DNA of 61,685 nt from Natrinema versiforme JCM 10478 (GTDB lineage Archaea; Halobacteriota; Halobacteria; Halobacteriales; Natrialbaceae): positions 28,522 through 90,206 of the forward strand of contig NZ_AOID01000014.1 of assembly GCF_000337195.1 (NCBI RefSeq), read 5' to 3'. Below the pieces are notes generated by a model that was given only the letters and a program-made list of their open reading frames with translations, was not told the DNA's origin and searched no databases. A program made the position numbers and the translations under genes. Numbering within the stretch: the first letter of the stretch is position 1; every line of letters begins with the position of its first letter. Positions 29,692 through 39,725 of this stretch are shown piece by piece.

Positions 29692-31012
29692 CGGTCTCAC
29701 TCTCCGTCGAGAGGATATCGTAGATCGCGTCGGTCACGTCGTCCTCGCCGTTGACGTAGGCCACCGCGACGTCCTCGGCGTCGGTGCCGAAGTGGCGCTC
29801 GAGTTCCTCGGCGTGGGTGGCGTTGATCGCGTTGCCGCTGGGTTGGGTCTCCACGTAGGCGTGGAGGTTCGCCGGGATCTGTTCCATCATCGGAATCACG
29901 CGCTCCTCGGTGTCGTTCGAGGAGTTCTCGGAGTCGCCCGCGGCGAAGACGTAGCGGTTCCAGTCGGTCCACGGGTACTCCTCTAACAGTTCGTTCGCGA
30001 GTTCGTACGCGCTCGAGATCTTGGTGCCGCCGCCGCTGCGGATGCCGAAGAACTCGTCGCGGTCGACCTCCCACGCGTCGGCGTCGTGGGCGATGTAGAC
30101 GAACTCGGCGTTGTCGTACTTGCCCTGCAGGTACCAGTCCAGCGGCGTGAAGGTCCGTTCGACGAGTTCGCGTTTCTTCTCGCGCATCGAGCCGGAGACA
30201 TCGCGGATGTTGACGACGACGACGTTCTTCTCTTTCTCCTCGATGATCTCGGGGTGGCGGTAGCGCTCGTCCTCGCGGCGGAAGGGGACGTGTTTGACCC
30301 CCTCGCGGCGGATCTTCTGCTGGACGCTCTCGCGCTCGACGTTGTCCTCGACCTCCTCGATGGAGTCCCATTTCCCGCGTTCCTCGTCCGGAACGTCGTC
30401 GTAGGCCTCCTGGATCCAGGCCATCGACACCGGGAGGCTCTCGCCGCGGGCCCACTCGAAGACCTCTCGGGGCTCGATTCCTTCGACCTTGCAGAGTTCC
30501 TTCAGGAACTCCTCGTCGAAGTCCATCGCGAGCTTGCGCTTGAGCCCCTCCTTGAACATCCGCTCGAAGTCGAGGGTGCTGTTGGGGCCGCTTCGCGTGA
30601 GGTCGGTGAACGGGCCTTCCTTTTCCTCGACGACCTTCTTGCCCTTCGGGTCGAGGTCGAGCCCGAGCTCTTCGTCGAGTTCCTCGGCGAACTCCTCGGG
30701 GTCCATCTCGTAGTACTCGTGCTCGCCGCCCTCCTCGCCGGGCTCGCCGTCCTCGCCGTCGTCGTCGCCCGGCTGGGGCTGGGGTTGGCCCACCGGCTGG
30801 CCGGCGTCGGGGGTGCCGTCCTCGCCCTGGCCGACCCCGCCCTGATCGCGCTGGTCGTACTCGAACTCCGGCAGCGAGACGATCTTGACCGGGATGTTGA
30901 TCTCGCCCGGCCGGCTCTGTCCGAGGTCGCCGTATTGGATGAAGTCGGCGAGGTCCTCGCGGCGCTCTTCGCCCACCTCTCGGAATCGCTCGAGGTCGTC
31001 TCTCAGTCCCAT
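29684..31012 (-). CDS. YeaH/YhbH (DUF444) family protein with a VWA-like domain
   Basis: 442 residues from the ATG at 31012 ([18 protein letters not shown]). The first 60 residues are followed by a Gly/Pro/Asp-rich linker. The main domain contains [21 protein letters not shown], a MIDAS-like Asp-x-Ser-x-Ser, then [35 protein letters not shown]. These are the DUF444 motifs of YeaH and YhbH, which interact with the PrkA kinase and SpoVR proteins. The start overlaps the upstream PrkA by 10 nt and the end overlaps SpoVR by 8 nt, indicating tight co-translation. Confidence 0.92.
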   Translation of the reverse strand: MGLRDDLERFREVGEERREDLADFIQYGDLGQSRPGEINIPVKIVSLPEFEYDQRDQGGVGQGEDGTPDAGQPVGQPQPQPGDDDGEDGEPGEEGGEHEYYEMDPEEFAEELDEELGLDLDPKGKKVVEEKEGPFTDLTRSGPNSTLDFERMFKEGLKRKLAMDFDEEFLKELCKVEGIEPREVFEWARGESLPVSMAWIQEAYDDVPDEERGKWDSIEEVEDNVERESVQQKIRREGVKHVPFRREDERYRHPEIIEEKEKNVVVVNIRDVSGSMREKKRELVERTFTPLDWYLQGKYDNAEFVYIAHDADAWEVDRDEFFGIRSGGGTKISSAYELANELLEEYPWTDWNRYVFAAGDSENSSNDTEERVIPMMEQIPANLHAYVETQPSGNAINATHAEELERHFGTDAEDVAVAYVNGEDDVTDAIYDILSTESETDE

Positions 31013-33291
31013 CTGTAGCTCACCTGTCCCATGACGTGTCGGCTGGTCAGTTCGGCCGACGCCTTCGAGTAGCCGAAGAGGTCGACCATCGTGTCGATCG
31101 TGTTTTCTTTGACCGCGGCCGTCTCGGTCCCGCTCGGCGGGTCGCTCCACTGGCGCGGGTCGAAGTCCTCGAAGGTCCGCTCGACGTCGTCCCAGTCGTG
31201 GCTCTCGAGGACGGTCTTGATCACCGGAATCGCGGTGAGGTCGACATCCTCGACCGAGAAGTCCTCGTCGCGGTGCTCCCAGGCGTGGCGGTTTAGCGAC
31301 GTGATGACCTTCTCGCGCCGGAAGTTCCGCACGCTTTCGCGGGGGCGGTTCCCGTCGTACTCGGCCTCTGAGAACCGACCTAGATGCTCGATCTCGAACA
31401 GCTTCATCGTCAGCGGGTCGGGTTCGACGCGCTCGCCGCGGTCGTTGTACAGCGGCTCGTCGGTCTCCCACGCGTAGACGTGTTCGACGTACTCGGCGAC
31501 GGTCTCCTCGTCGACGCGTTTGTCGTGCATGATGGCCTCGATGACGTCTGACTCCTGTTGGTCGTAGATGTAGTTCTTCACCGGAACGACGCGGTTCTCG
31601 AACTCGGAGCGCTCGCCCGTCGAGAAGACCGGCGCGTCGATTAGCCCCTCGACCATGGCGTTTAACACGTCCCGGGGCATGACGATGTCCTCGACCGACA
31701 GGTCGGCGTGGTGGCGGTCCCGATCGGTCTGGAGGAGTTCCGCGAGCCGGTCCCGCGTGTACGTGACCGGGATCCCGTGATCGCCGTCGTTGCCGTCGTC
31801 GTCGAAGTCGAACTCGTCCTTTTCCCGGCGGCTGTCGCCCTCCTGTAAGAAGCCCTGATCGTAGATCAGCGCCTTGTCGACGAGGTCCAGCCCGTTCGGG
31901 AGGTTCTCCTCGTCCAGTCGCGTGACGACCGCGTACAGCGCGGCCGCCTCGATGGCGTGTGGGGCGAACTCCTGGACCCGCGTCTCGCCGTCGCGATCCT
32001 TGACCGTCACCCGCACCGGCGCGCGGATCCGGTCGGCGAGTTCGTCGTAGCTCTCGGCCTCCCAGACGTTGGTCTCGTTGGTCAGTTCGCGCCGGATCAA
32101 CTCCGTCTCGAGGCTCAGATTCGTCAGGTAGCCAAAGCGGTGCTTATCGAGCCGCCGTTTGAGCGCCTTCAGCGGGTCCATCCCGTTCCGATCCGAGTGC
32201 TGGTTGAGCTGGGCCTCGAGGTCGGGATTCGAGATGATCAGCAGCTGGGAGTCGACGTCCATCCCGATCCCCTTGTCCAACTTCACGGACTGCTCGTCGG
32301 GGACGTTCAGCAGCTTCTGGAGCAGGTCGGCGTGTTGGGCCGCGTCCTCGACGATCGTGAGGACGCCGTTGCCCTGCGAGAGGACGCCGTCGTAGCTAAA
32401 CGCCTGCGGGTTCTTGCGCCCGCGGGAATCCAATTCCTGCAGCATGCCGTGCATCCACGACCCGACGAGTCGCTCCTTGGGCGGCCCGTCGTCCTCGGAG
32501 TGGAGGACGCCGACGCCCTGTCCCGTGTCGACGACGTAGTTTTTCACGCGGAGATGGCTCTCGTCGGTGATCGCCGAGAACAGCGCGTCTTCGCCCTCGC
32601 GTCGGTAGCGCTCCTCGAGGAAGTCGTAGGCCTCCCGCGAGAACGGGTCGAGTTGAGCGTCGACCTGAATCGGCACGTGATCGTCGAGTTCCCCGTTGAG
32701 TTGCTCGAGCAGGTCCTCGCGGACGTCCTCGGGGAACACCGACAGCGGGTGGGCTTGGACCGGGCTTTCGTACCAGTTCTGGTCTTCGGACGCGCCCGCG
32801 GTGTCGCTGCCGTAGCTCAACCCGCGGTCGCTGCCCTCGGCGGTCGAAATGTTCCACTCGACCGTGTAGCGCCGTCCCTCGGGCGTTTTCGAGTACTCGC
32901 GCAGCCCGTTGACCAGACAGCGCTTGAGTTCCGATTTGCCCGTCGCCGTGGGGCCCTCGAACCAGATGATCTTCTCGTCTTTGGCCCGGCCCGCGGCGAT
33001 CGACCGCAGGTCGTCGACGAACCCGTTCAGCACCTCAGTGTTGCCGAGGATCGCGTGTTCGCCGTCGTTGTGCGGATCGTCGAAGAAGCGGTAGCGCTCC
33101 TTCTCTTCGCCCTCCTCGACCACGGTTCGGGTGCCCGCGGCCTCGATGGCCTCGAGCAGGTACTTCGACGCGTGGGAGGCGATCTGCGGGTTCTCGAAGA
33201 TCCGATCGACATAGGCGGCGAGGGTCATCGGCTCCTCGTAGGTCTCCTCGAGGGCGCGATCCGCCTCGGAGACGTAGTCGTGTCCGGTCAT
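31003..33291 (-). CDS. PrkA-type protein kinase, second paralogue
   Basis: 762 residues. It has the AAA+-like core of PrkA with Walker A in [20 protein letters not shown] and a C-terminal region with [37 protein letters not shown]. It is more divergent from bacterial PrkA than the gene just upstream, and longer. Acidic inserts account for part of the length. It starts 1 nt after the stop codon of the first PrkA. Two distinct PrkA-like proteins in one operon suggest a hetero-oligomer. PrkA activity as a kinase versus an AAA+ protease-like ATPase is unsettled in bacteria. Confidence 0.88.
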   Translation of the reverse strand: MTGHDYVSEADRALEETYEEPMTLAAYVDRIFENPQIASHASKYLLEAIEAAGTRTVVEEGEEKERYRFFDDPHNDGEHAILGNTEVLNGFVDDLRSIAAGRAKDEKIIWFEGPTATGKSELKRCLVNGLREYSKTPEGRRYTVEWNISTAEGSDRGLSYGSDTAGASEDQNWYESPVQAHPLSVFPEDVREDLLEQLNGELDDHVPIQVDAQLDPFSREAYDFLEERYRREGEDALFSAITDESHLRVKNYVVDTGQGVGVLHSEDDGPPKERLVGSWMHGMLQELDSRGRKNPQAFSYDGVLSQGNGVLTIVEDAAQHADLLQKLLNVPDEQSVKLDKGIGMDVDSQLLIISNPDLEAQLNQHSDRNGMDPLKALKRRLDKHRFGYLTNLSLETELIRRELTNETNVWEAESYDELADRIRAPVRVTVKDRDGETRVQEFAPHAIEAAALYAVVTRLDEENLPNGLDLVDKALIYDQGFLQEGDSRREKDEFDFDDDGNDGDHGIPVTYTRDRLAELLQTDRDRHHADLSVEDIVMPRDVLNAMVEGLIDAPVFSTGERSEFENRVVPVKNYIYDQQESDVIEAIMHDKRVDEETVAEYVEHVYAWETDEPLYNDRGERVEPDPLTMKLFEIEHLGRFSEAEYDGNRPRESVRNFRREKVITSLNRHAWEHRDEDFSVEDVDLTAIPVIKTVLESHDWDDVERTFEDFDPRQWSDPPSGTETAAVKENTIDTMVDLFGYSKASAELTSRHVMGQVSYRWD

Positions 33292-33292
33292 G

Positions 33293-35365
33293 CTAGTCTT
33301 CCATCTCGGCCTTGGCGACCTCCGCGCCGGCGAACTCGAGCACCTCCTTTGCTCCGCCCTCGGAGTACCCCTGTTCGATCAGCGCGTCGATCCACGCCGA
33401 GCGCTCGTCGTCGTCGAAGTCGTTCGCCGACACCAGCGCCGAGAAGTTGATGTTGTGTTTCTTGTCCTCCCAGAGTTTGCGCTCTAAGGCACGGCGCAGG
33501 CGCTCGTTGTCCTGCGGGTTGAACGCCTCGCCCTCGCGGGCGCGCCGGGAGACCCAGTTCGAGACCTCTTGCCGGAAGTCCTCCTTGCGGTCCTCGGGGA
33601 TGTCGAGTTTCTCCTCGACGGAGCGCAGGAACGTCTCGTCGGGCTCCTGCTCGCGGCCCGTCAACTCGTCTTCGATGGTGTCGTCGTCGATGTAGGCCAT
33701 CACGTGGTCCATGTACTTCTCGCCCTGGCGCTGGATCTCGTCGATGTCGTAGGCCAGCGCGTGGCGGACGTCCTCGATGGCCCGCTCCTTGTACTCCTCG
33801 CGGACCGTCTCGAGGTAGCGGTAGTACTTCTCGAAGTTGTCTTCCGGAATCGAGCCGTGATGCTCGAGGTTCTCCTCGAAGAAGTTGAACACCGTCAGCG
33901 GCGAGAGGAACCCGCGCTGGCGGTGTTTCGAGTCCATGATGGCCTCGGCGATCTCGTCGCCGATGAACCGCGGCGAGACCCCGACCATCCCCTCGCCGAT
34001 TTCGGCCTTCTGTTCGGCCTCTTCGCGGAGTTTCTTGATGTCGAGGTCGTCGCCCTCGTCGATCTCGCCGTTGTAGGCCTTGGCCTTCGAGAGCAGCCCG
34101 ACGGTCTCGGTGTCGGGTTCCTCGATCCGGGTGAGGACGCCGAAGAGCCCCGCCATCTCGAGGGTGTGTGGCTCGACGTTGATGTCCGGCACGTCGGCGT
34201 TGGACAACATCTTCTCGTAGATGCTGGCCTCGTCCTCGTAGCTGAGGACGTAGGGGAAGTCGATCCGCTTGGTGCGGTCGTTAAAGGCCTCCATCTTCTC
34301 GTCGCCCTTCTTGTCCTTGTACTCGGGCATGTTCGTCCGACCCACGATCACCTGATCGATGTCGATCCGGGGGTTGTTCTTTGGCTTGATCGTCTGCTCT
34401 TGGGTCGCGTGCAGGAAGTCATAGAGGAACTCCCGCTGGAGTTTCAGCAGTTCCTCGCCGGAGAAGATGCCGCGGTTGGCGTTACAGAACGCGCCGGAGT
34501 AGTCGAATGCTCGCGGGTCGCTCTCGCCGTAGATGGCGATCTTGGAGTAGTTGACGTCGCCGGTCAGCTCCGTCTCGTCCTGGTTCTTCTTGTCCTTGGG
34601 CTCGAAGGTCTCGAGGCCCTGGCGCTTGTTCTCGTCGGCGACGAAGCGGACGATCTCGACGTGGTTCTCGAGGACCTGCTGGAGGTCGTCGTCGTAGTAC
34701 GCCAGCAGCCTGTCCATGTAGAACTCGCTTTCGGGGTCGAGCGCCTGCTCGTTTTGGATCGTGTACGGCGCGTCCAGGTTCTCGTTCAAGTCGTCGATGA
34801 CCCGCTGGCGCTGCTCCAAGGGGAGGAGCACGATCGGATCCTGATTCATCGGGGACCGGACGGTGTCGTCGGCCGGGTCCTGGTCCTGAATCACGTCACA
34901 GAGGTTGGTCCACCGGAAGGTGTACATCCGGCCGTCGTCCCGGAGCGTGTAGTCCTCGAAATACTTGCGGACCTGCTTGTCGAAGTGGGACTTCCCGGAG
35001 CCGACCGGTCCGAGGAGGAGCTTGATCCGGCGTTCCGGACCCAGCCGTCGGGCACCCGACTTGACCTTGTTGACGAACTCGTGGATCGACTGGTGAATCA
35101 CCTTCCCGTAGAAGGTGTTCTCGCCGTCGCCCAACGGATCCTCGCTCGCGAGTTGGTACTCGACCATGCCTTCGGTCTCGTCGTAGGTGGTGCCGTAGTA
35201 GTCGAACATGTCCGCGACGCGCTGGTGGGCGTTGCGGGCCACCTTCGGGTCCTCGTAGACCTCCTCTAGGTACCAGTCGAAGGACTTGGTTTCCCGCAGG
35301 TCTGCGGGCATCGATTCCTTGTAATCCGTACTGAGCTGCTCGAGTGTTTCGATGTCACCGGTCAT
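33293..35365 (-). CDS. PrkA-type protein kinase, first paralogue
   Basis: 690 residues. The PrkA AAA+ domain carries Walker A in LLLGPVGSGKSHFDKQVRKYFE. Conserved PrkA segments follow: GAFCNANRGIFSGEELLKLQREFLYDFLHATQEQTIKPKN, DQVIVGRTNMPEYK and RTKRIDFPYVLSYEDEASIYEKML. The C-terminal region, with VSPRFIGDEIAEAI and QRGFLSPLTVFNFFEENLEHH, matches the PrkA kinase-like domain. It is the first gene of the PrkA-PrkA-YeaH-SpoVR operon, and the promoter is probably far upstream in the 657-bp gap, leaving a long leader. Confidence 0.92.
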   Translation of the reverse strand: MTGDIETLEQLSTDYKESMPADLRETKSFDWYLEEVYEDPKVARNAHQRVADMFDYYGTTYDETEGMVEYQLASEDPLGDGENTFYGKVIHQSIHEFVNKVKSGARRLGPERRIKLLLGPVGSGKSHFDKQVRKYFEDYTLRDDGRMYTFRWTNLCDVIQDQDPADDTVRSPMNQDPIVLLPLEQRQRVIDDLNENLDAPYTIQNEQALDPESEFYMDRLLAYYDDDLQQVLENHVEIVRFVADENKRQGLETFEPKDKKNQDETELTGDVNYSKIAIYGESDPRAFDYSGAFCNANRGIFSGEELLKLQREFLYDFLHATQEQTIKPKNNPRIDIDQVIVGRTNMPEYKDKKGDEKMEAFNDRTKRIDFPYVLSYEDEASIYEKMLSNADVPDINVEPHTLEMAGLFGVLTRIEEPDTETVGLLSKAKAYNGEIDEGDDLDIKKLREEAEQKAEIGEGMVGVSPRFIGDEIAEAIMDSKHRQRGFLSPLTVFNFFEENLEHHGSIPEDNFEKYYRYLETVREEYKERAIEDVRHALAYDIDEIQRQGEKYMDHVMAYIDDDTIEDELTGREQEPDETFLRSVEEKLDIPEDRKEDFRQEVSNWVSRRAREGEAFNPQDNERLRRALERKLWEDKKHNINFSALVSANDFDDDERSAWIDALIEQGYSEGGAKEVLEFAGAEVAKAEMED

Positions 35366-36022
35366 GGTATCATGGGGTTCCCCCGTCTGCAGTGCGGTCC
35401 GCGCGAGTGCGGAGCGTGAGCGGCCGTCGTTCGACCAGCCGCGTCTCGTGGCCGAACCGTCGGAATCCGTCGCCTCGCGTCACCCGACGTGAACGCGTCG
35501 TACTCGTCGAACTCCTCGAAGGGCGCTCGGGGAGCGTGACCCTGTTGTGGGCGGCGTCGATGTGCCGTGTCATATGTCATCTCGTACCACTTAACGTTGC
35601 GCGATGCCACGTCAGGGCTCGGCAACGATGCGCCGGGGACGGGCGCGGAGTGGATCGGTCCGGCAAACGGATACCGATAGTATTTAATGAGTGAGTAATC
35701 CAGCTACTTAGCCTTAGCCCCAAAAGGTATTTATCAGAACTTTATTTCAGGAAAATACTGCCAGAACTCTGTGTTGATGTTCGGTATCACACCCCACATT
35801 CGGGAGTTTGTGGCATAAGTTCCCGGCCTGCAACGGCCACGTGAGCTCGCGCGCGCTGGTTGCATGATAGCACGACACATCAATTACCGCTCGGAGCGCA
35901 CCCGCCGATATGAGCACGACGGATCGATCCGGCCGAGCGGGGTCGACCCGCTGTGACAGCGCCGACCCACGACCGGCAGCGCTGACGACGGGGATTTAGG
36001 GCGGGCGGTCCTACCGGCGGCC
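35366..36022. other. Long intergenic region: probable operon leader and AT-rich promoter zone
   Basis: 657 bp without a convincing gene. 35676-35780 is clearly AT-rich. On the minus strand TATA-like TTAAATAC (about 35676-35683) and GATAAATA (about 35728-35735) would give the prkA operon a leader of roughly 290-340 nt. On the plus strand CAAAAGGTATTTATC (35718-35735) looks like a BRE plus TATA box; about 40 nt later begins only a 13-codon frame, so a small RNA is possible. Short frames at 35362-35625 are not protein-like. Confidence 0.4.
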
Positions 36023-36454
36023 ATGTCGGACTCGGAAGCGGAAGACGGGGTTGACCGCTCGCGGCTGCCGGACGGCTGGACCGTCTGGAGCCGCGGCGAG
36101 GACGGCCGGCTCGTGCTCGCGTACCGACCGGACGTCTTCAACGCCGAGGACTTTCCCGCGCCGTGTCTGCCGACGCTGTATCTCACTCACGGCAAACGGA
36201 CCCGCCGCCCCGGCGTCAACCCCGCCGACACCGCCGACTCCGCGGACTGGTTCGTCACGCTCTATCTCGAGCCGGACGTCTCGCTGAACGAGACGCTGCG
36301 ATTCCCGACTCGAGACGCGGCCCTCGAACGGACCGTCGACCTCGCGAGGGAGTTCGACGCGGGCGAGATCGACTACCGGGGGCTGTATCAGGTACCTCGA
36401 GAGACGTACTTCGAACGGCTCGACGAACTCACTGGCGAGGAGAGCGACGACTGA
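36023..36454 (+). CDS. DUF5820-like haloarchaeal protein
   Basis: 143 residues, acidic, soluble. The conserved-looking core is SRLPDGWTVWSRGEDGRLVLAYRPDVFNAEDFPAPCLPTLYLTHGKRTRRPG, then DWFVTLYLEPDVSLNE and a helical C-terminus. This matches, from memory, the haloarchaeal DUF5820 family. Function unknown. It is a single gene on the plus strand with about 96 bp to the UPF0179 gene. Confidence 0.75.
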   Translation: MSDSEAEDGVDRSRLPDGWTVWSRGEDGRLVLAYRPDVFNAEDFPAPCLPTLYLTHGKRTRRPGVNPADTADSADWFVTLYLEPDVSLNETLRFPTRDAALERTVDLAREFDAGEIDYRGLYQVPRETYFERLDELTGEESDD

Positions 36455-36550
36455 TCGCTCGATCTACGGCCCGTAGATGGTTCGTGGCGCGTTTCGCGCT
36501 CGCGTGCCCGGGACGTGAGCCTTAACCGCCAGTGGCGACTACCGTTTCTC

Positions 36551-36997
36551 ATGTCGACCGTTACGCTCATCGGCTCTCAGCTGGCCGAGCCGGGAACCGA
36601 GTTCGTCTACGAGGGCGAAGCCGACGCCTGTGCCGGCTGTCCCTACCGCAGTCAGTGTCTGAATCTCTCTACCGGCACGAAGTATCGCGTCACCTCCATT
36701 CGCGAAAACGCCCAGACGCTCGAGTGTGCCATGCACGACGGCGGGGTCCGCGCCGTCGAGGTCGAACCCGCCCCGACGCGGGCCAACATCACCTCGAAGG
36801 GGGCTTTCGCCGGCAGCAAGACGAGTCTGCCGGGCCCCTGCCCGTACGTCGAGTGTCCGAGCCACGAGTACTGCGAACCCGACGGCGTCGAATTCGACGA
36901 GGAGTACCGGATCTCGGAAATCGTCGGCGAGCCGCCACACGAGGTCTGTCACCTCGATCGCTCGCTCGAGTTGGTCGAACTCGAGACCGAAAGCTAA
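36551..36997 (+). CDS. UPF0179 family cysteine-rich protein
   Basis: 148 residues from the ATG at 36551 (MSTVTLIGSQLAEPG); the frame upstream is not family-like. Cysteines are arranged as DACAGCPYRSQCLNL, ECAMHDGG, GPCPYVECPSHEYCEPDG and EVCHL. This pattern is characteristic of the archaeal UPF0179 family and suggests one or two iron-sulfur clusters or zinc sites. Its function has not been established. An AT-rich TTAACC lies about 26 nt upstream, consistent with a leaderless transcript. Confidence 0.88.
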   Translation: MSTVTLIGSQLAEPGTEFVYEGEADACAGCPYRSQCLNLSTGTKYRVTSIRENAQTLECAMHDGGVRAVEVEPAPTRANITSKGAFAGSKTSLPGPCPYVECPSHEYCEPDGVEFDEEYRISEIVGEPPHEVCHLDRSLELVELETES

Positions 36998-37120
36998 CGG
37001 GAACGGGCACGCTCTCCGTTCGATCGCTCCGGCACGGTCGCTGGTCCAATGATTCTTGTTCTGCAGTAAGAAACTCGTTCGATCGATTCCCGGCAGTTCA
37101 CCGAGCGGTATGGCCGTCGC

Positions 37121-37471
37121 TCAGGCCTCGAGCGCGCTGTCCTCGAGCCACGACCCGGCCCAGCACTCGATCTCGCTGAAGACCGGCTCGAGGGACTCGC
37201 CCTTGTCGGTGAGGCTGTAATAGGTCGCGACGGGCGCGTCTTCCTCGATGCGGCGGCGGACAAAACCCATCTCGCCGAGGTCGTCGAGCACGCGCGAGAG
37301 GGTGCGCGCGTTCGCGCCGGTCGAGCGCTTGAGTTCGTTAAAGCGCTGCTCGCCGTCGAGCAGTTCGTGAAGCACTGCCAGTCGCCACTGGGAGCCGATC
37401 TGCTCGAGGGAGGCGATGACCGGGCAGGCGTCGTCGAGTTGCTCGCGGGATTGCGTTTGCGGGGATGACAT
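37121..37471 (-). CDS. HxlR-family winged-helix transcription regulator
   Basis: 116 residues. CPVIASLEQIGSQWRLAVLHELLDGEQRFNELKRSTGANARTLSRVLDDLGEMGFVRRR is the HxlR winged helix, including the near-N-terminal Cys15 that in some family members senses electrophiles or oxidants. The wing and a C-terminal helix (FSEIECWAGSW) complete the domain. It is divergent from a flavin reductase, and the 135-bp gap between them is full of inverted repeats, so it probably regulates both itself and that gene. Confidence 0.9.
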   Translation of the reverse strand: MSSPQTQSREQLDDACPVIASLEQIGSQWRLAVLHELLDGEQRFNELKRSTGANARTLSRVLDDLGEMGFVRRRIEEDAPVATYYSLTDKGESLEPVFSEIECWAGSWLEDSALEA

Positions 37472-37498
37472 CGATGGGTTCTGCCAGCGACTACGTCG

Positions 37499-37545
37499 CG
37501 AACTGCTTTAGTAGTTCGGATACGAACCGGCTAACATTGTGTTAG
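37499..37545. promoter_or_regulatory. Nested palindromes between HxlR and flavin reductase genes
   Basis: Three perfect inverted repeats are packed into 47 bp: CGAACT-N8-AGTTCG (37499-37518), GTTCG-GATA-CGAAC (37514-37527) and CTAAC-ATTGT-GTTAG (37531-37545). They lie 28 nt upstream of the hxlR start at 37471 and 62 nt upstream of the reductase start at 37607. HxlR dimers bind such palindromes, so these are candidate operators. Confidence 0.5.
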
Positions 37546-37606
37546 TAGGTTGCGGGAGTACAGTTGTGACGCCACCGCCTGGAGAACAGCGACCGGAGGT
37601 GCGTCG

Positions 37607-38236
37607 ATGACGGACGACGGGTCGACGGCCGGCGGCGAGACCGACGCCCTCGAGATCGACGTCGACGAGCGCGACGGCTCGCTCTACCGAATCCTCTCGA
37701 GTGCGGTCGTCCCGCGGCCGATCGCGTGGGTGAGCACGAAAAGCAAGGACGGCGTCGACAACCTCGCGCCGTACAGTTTCTTCACTGTCGCCTCGGTCGA
37801 CCCGCCGGTCTTGCTGTTCGCGCCGGTCGACGGTGCCGAGGGGCTCAAGGACACGCCGCGGAACGCCCGCGACACCGGCGAGTTCGTCGTCAACCTCGTG
37901 ACCGAGGACCTCGCCGCGGCGATGAACGAGACCAGCGCCACGCTGCCGGCGGGCGAGAGCGAGTTCGATCACGCCGCCCTCGAGCGGGCCGACTCGACCG
38001 CGGTCGAGCCGCCGCGGGTCGCCGGGGCGAACGTCGCCTTCGAGTGTAGCCTCCGCGAGCTGGTCGATGTCGGCGGCTCGACGCTCGTCCTCGGCGAGGT
38101 CCGCCACGTCCACCTCGCGGAGTCGGTCACGACTGACGGAAAAATAGATATCGACGAGATCGACGCCGTCGGCCGGCTCGCGGGGAGTCTGTACGCGCGC
38201 ACGGACGATCGGTTCTCGCTCGAGCGGCCCCCATAG
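37607..38236 (+). CDS. Flavin reductase-like FMN-binding protein
   Basis: 209 residues from the ATG at 37607. The FMN-binding split-barrel motif is SLYRILSSAVVPRPIAWVSTKSKDGVDNLAPYSFFTVASVDPPVLLFAPV, typical of the flavin reductase family that binds FMN. GEFVVNLVTEDLAAAMNET and VGGSTLVLGEVRHVHL complete the barrel. These proteins reduce free flavins or modify small aromatic compounds. The divergent HxlR regulator suggests induction by an electrophile or redox stress. Confidence 0.88.
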   Translation: MTDDGSTAGGETDALEIDVDERDGSLYRILSSAVVPRPIAWVSTKSKDGVDNLAPYSFFTVASVDPPVLLFAPVDGAEGLKDTPRNARDTGEFVVNLVTEDLAAAMNETSATLPAGESEFDHAALERADSTAVEPPRVAGANVAFECSLRELVDVGGSTLVLGEVRHVHLAESVTTDGKIDIDEIDAVGRLAGSLYARTDDRFSLERPP

Positions 38237-38266
38237 CTGATCTCGGGCCCGGGGCCGGGTCGACCC

Positions 38267-38683
38267 TTACTGTTCGCCGCTGCCCTCGAGCAGCGCCTCG
38301 AGGTTCGCCAGCGCTCGCAGACAGACGGGGACGTACCCCGCGCCGTGTAGGGGCAGTTCGAAGGCGATCCGACAGCGATCCGCCCCGAGGTCGTCGACCC
38401 GGTGGCCGGCGGCGGGGAGTCCGGTCACGCGCCAGGTCCAGCGGCGGACCGTACACGAGGCGACCCGAAACGGCAGCCACGCACCGGGGACGCGAATTCG
38501 ACCGGTCGTATCGGGTCGAATCCGTCGGTCGGTCGCCTCGACGCCAGTGACGAGCGGCGACCACTCCGGCCACTGTGTCGTATCGACGAGGGCGTCCCAC
38601 GCGTCGGCGGCGGCGACGGCCAGGACGTGCGAGACCTCGAGCCGACGCCCGTCCGGCGTCCGCGCGGTCCGGATCTGCGTCAT
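38267..38683 (-). CDS. SRPBCC-fold protein
   Basis: 138 residues with the helix-grip pattern of the SRPBCC/START-like superfamily: SHVLAVAAADAWDALVDTTQWPEWSPLVTGVEATDRRI, where the VWxxLxDxxxWPxWxPxV motif is diagnostic. GRIRVPGAWLPFRVASCTVRRWTWRVTG and HRVDDLGADRCRIAFELPLHGAGY follow. These proteins bind hydrophobic ligands in a deep cavity; some are cyclases or dehydratases. The ligand is unknown. It is divergent from the ABC transporter operon. Confidence 0.82.
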   Translation of the reverse strand: MTQIRTARTPDGRRLEVSHVLAVAAADAWDALVDTTQWPEWSPLVTGVEATDRRIRPDTTGRIRVPGAWLPFRVASCTVRRWTWRVTGLPAAGHRVDDLGADRCRIAFELPLHGAGYVPVCLRALANLEALLEGSGEQ

Positions 38684-38804
38684 CGATCGGACCTACGGAG
38701 CCCACGACAATGGGGGTTTCCACGATGTGGCCGACTGCCGTCCGTTCCGGACAGTCACCGGCCGCTAGACTTTACTGGAGCGGCTCCCTCCGTCGGCCTA
38801 TCCA

Positions 38805-39721
<917 letters not shown>

Positions 39722-39725
<4 letters not shown>

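Noticed and set aside
35362..35625. Short frames upstream of the PrkA operon
   Set aside because: Arg/His/Pro-rich with no similarity and no promoter at the right distance.
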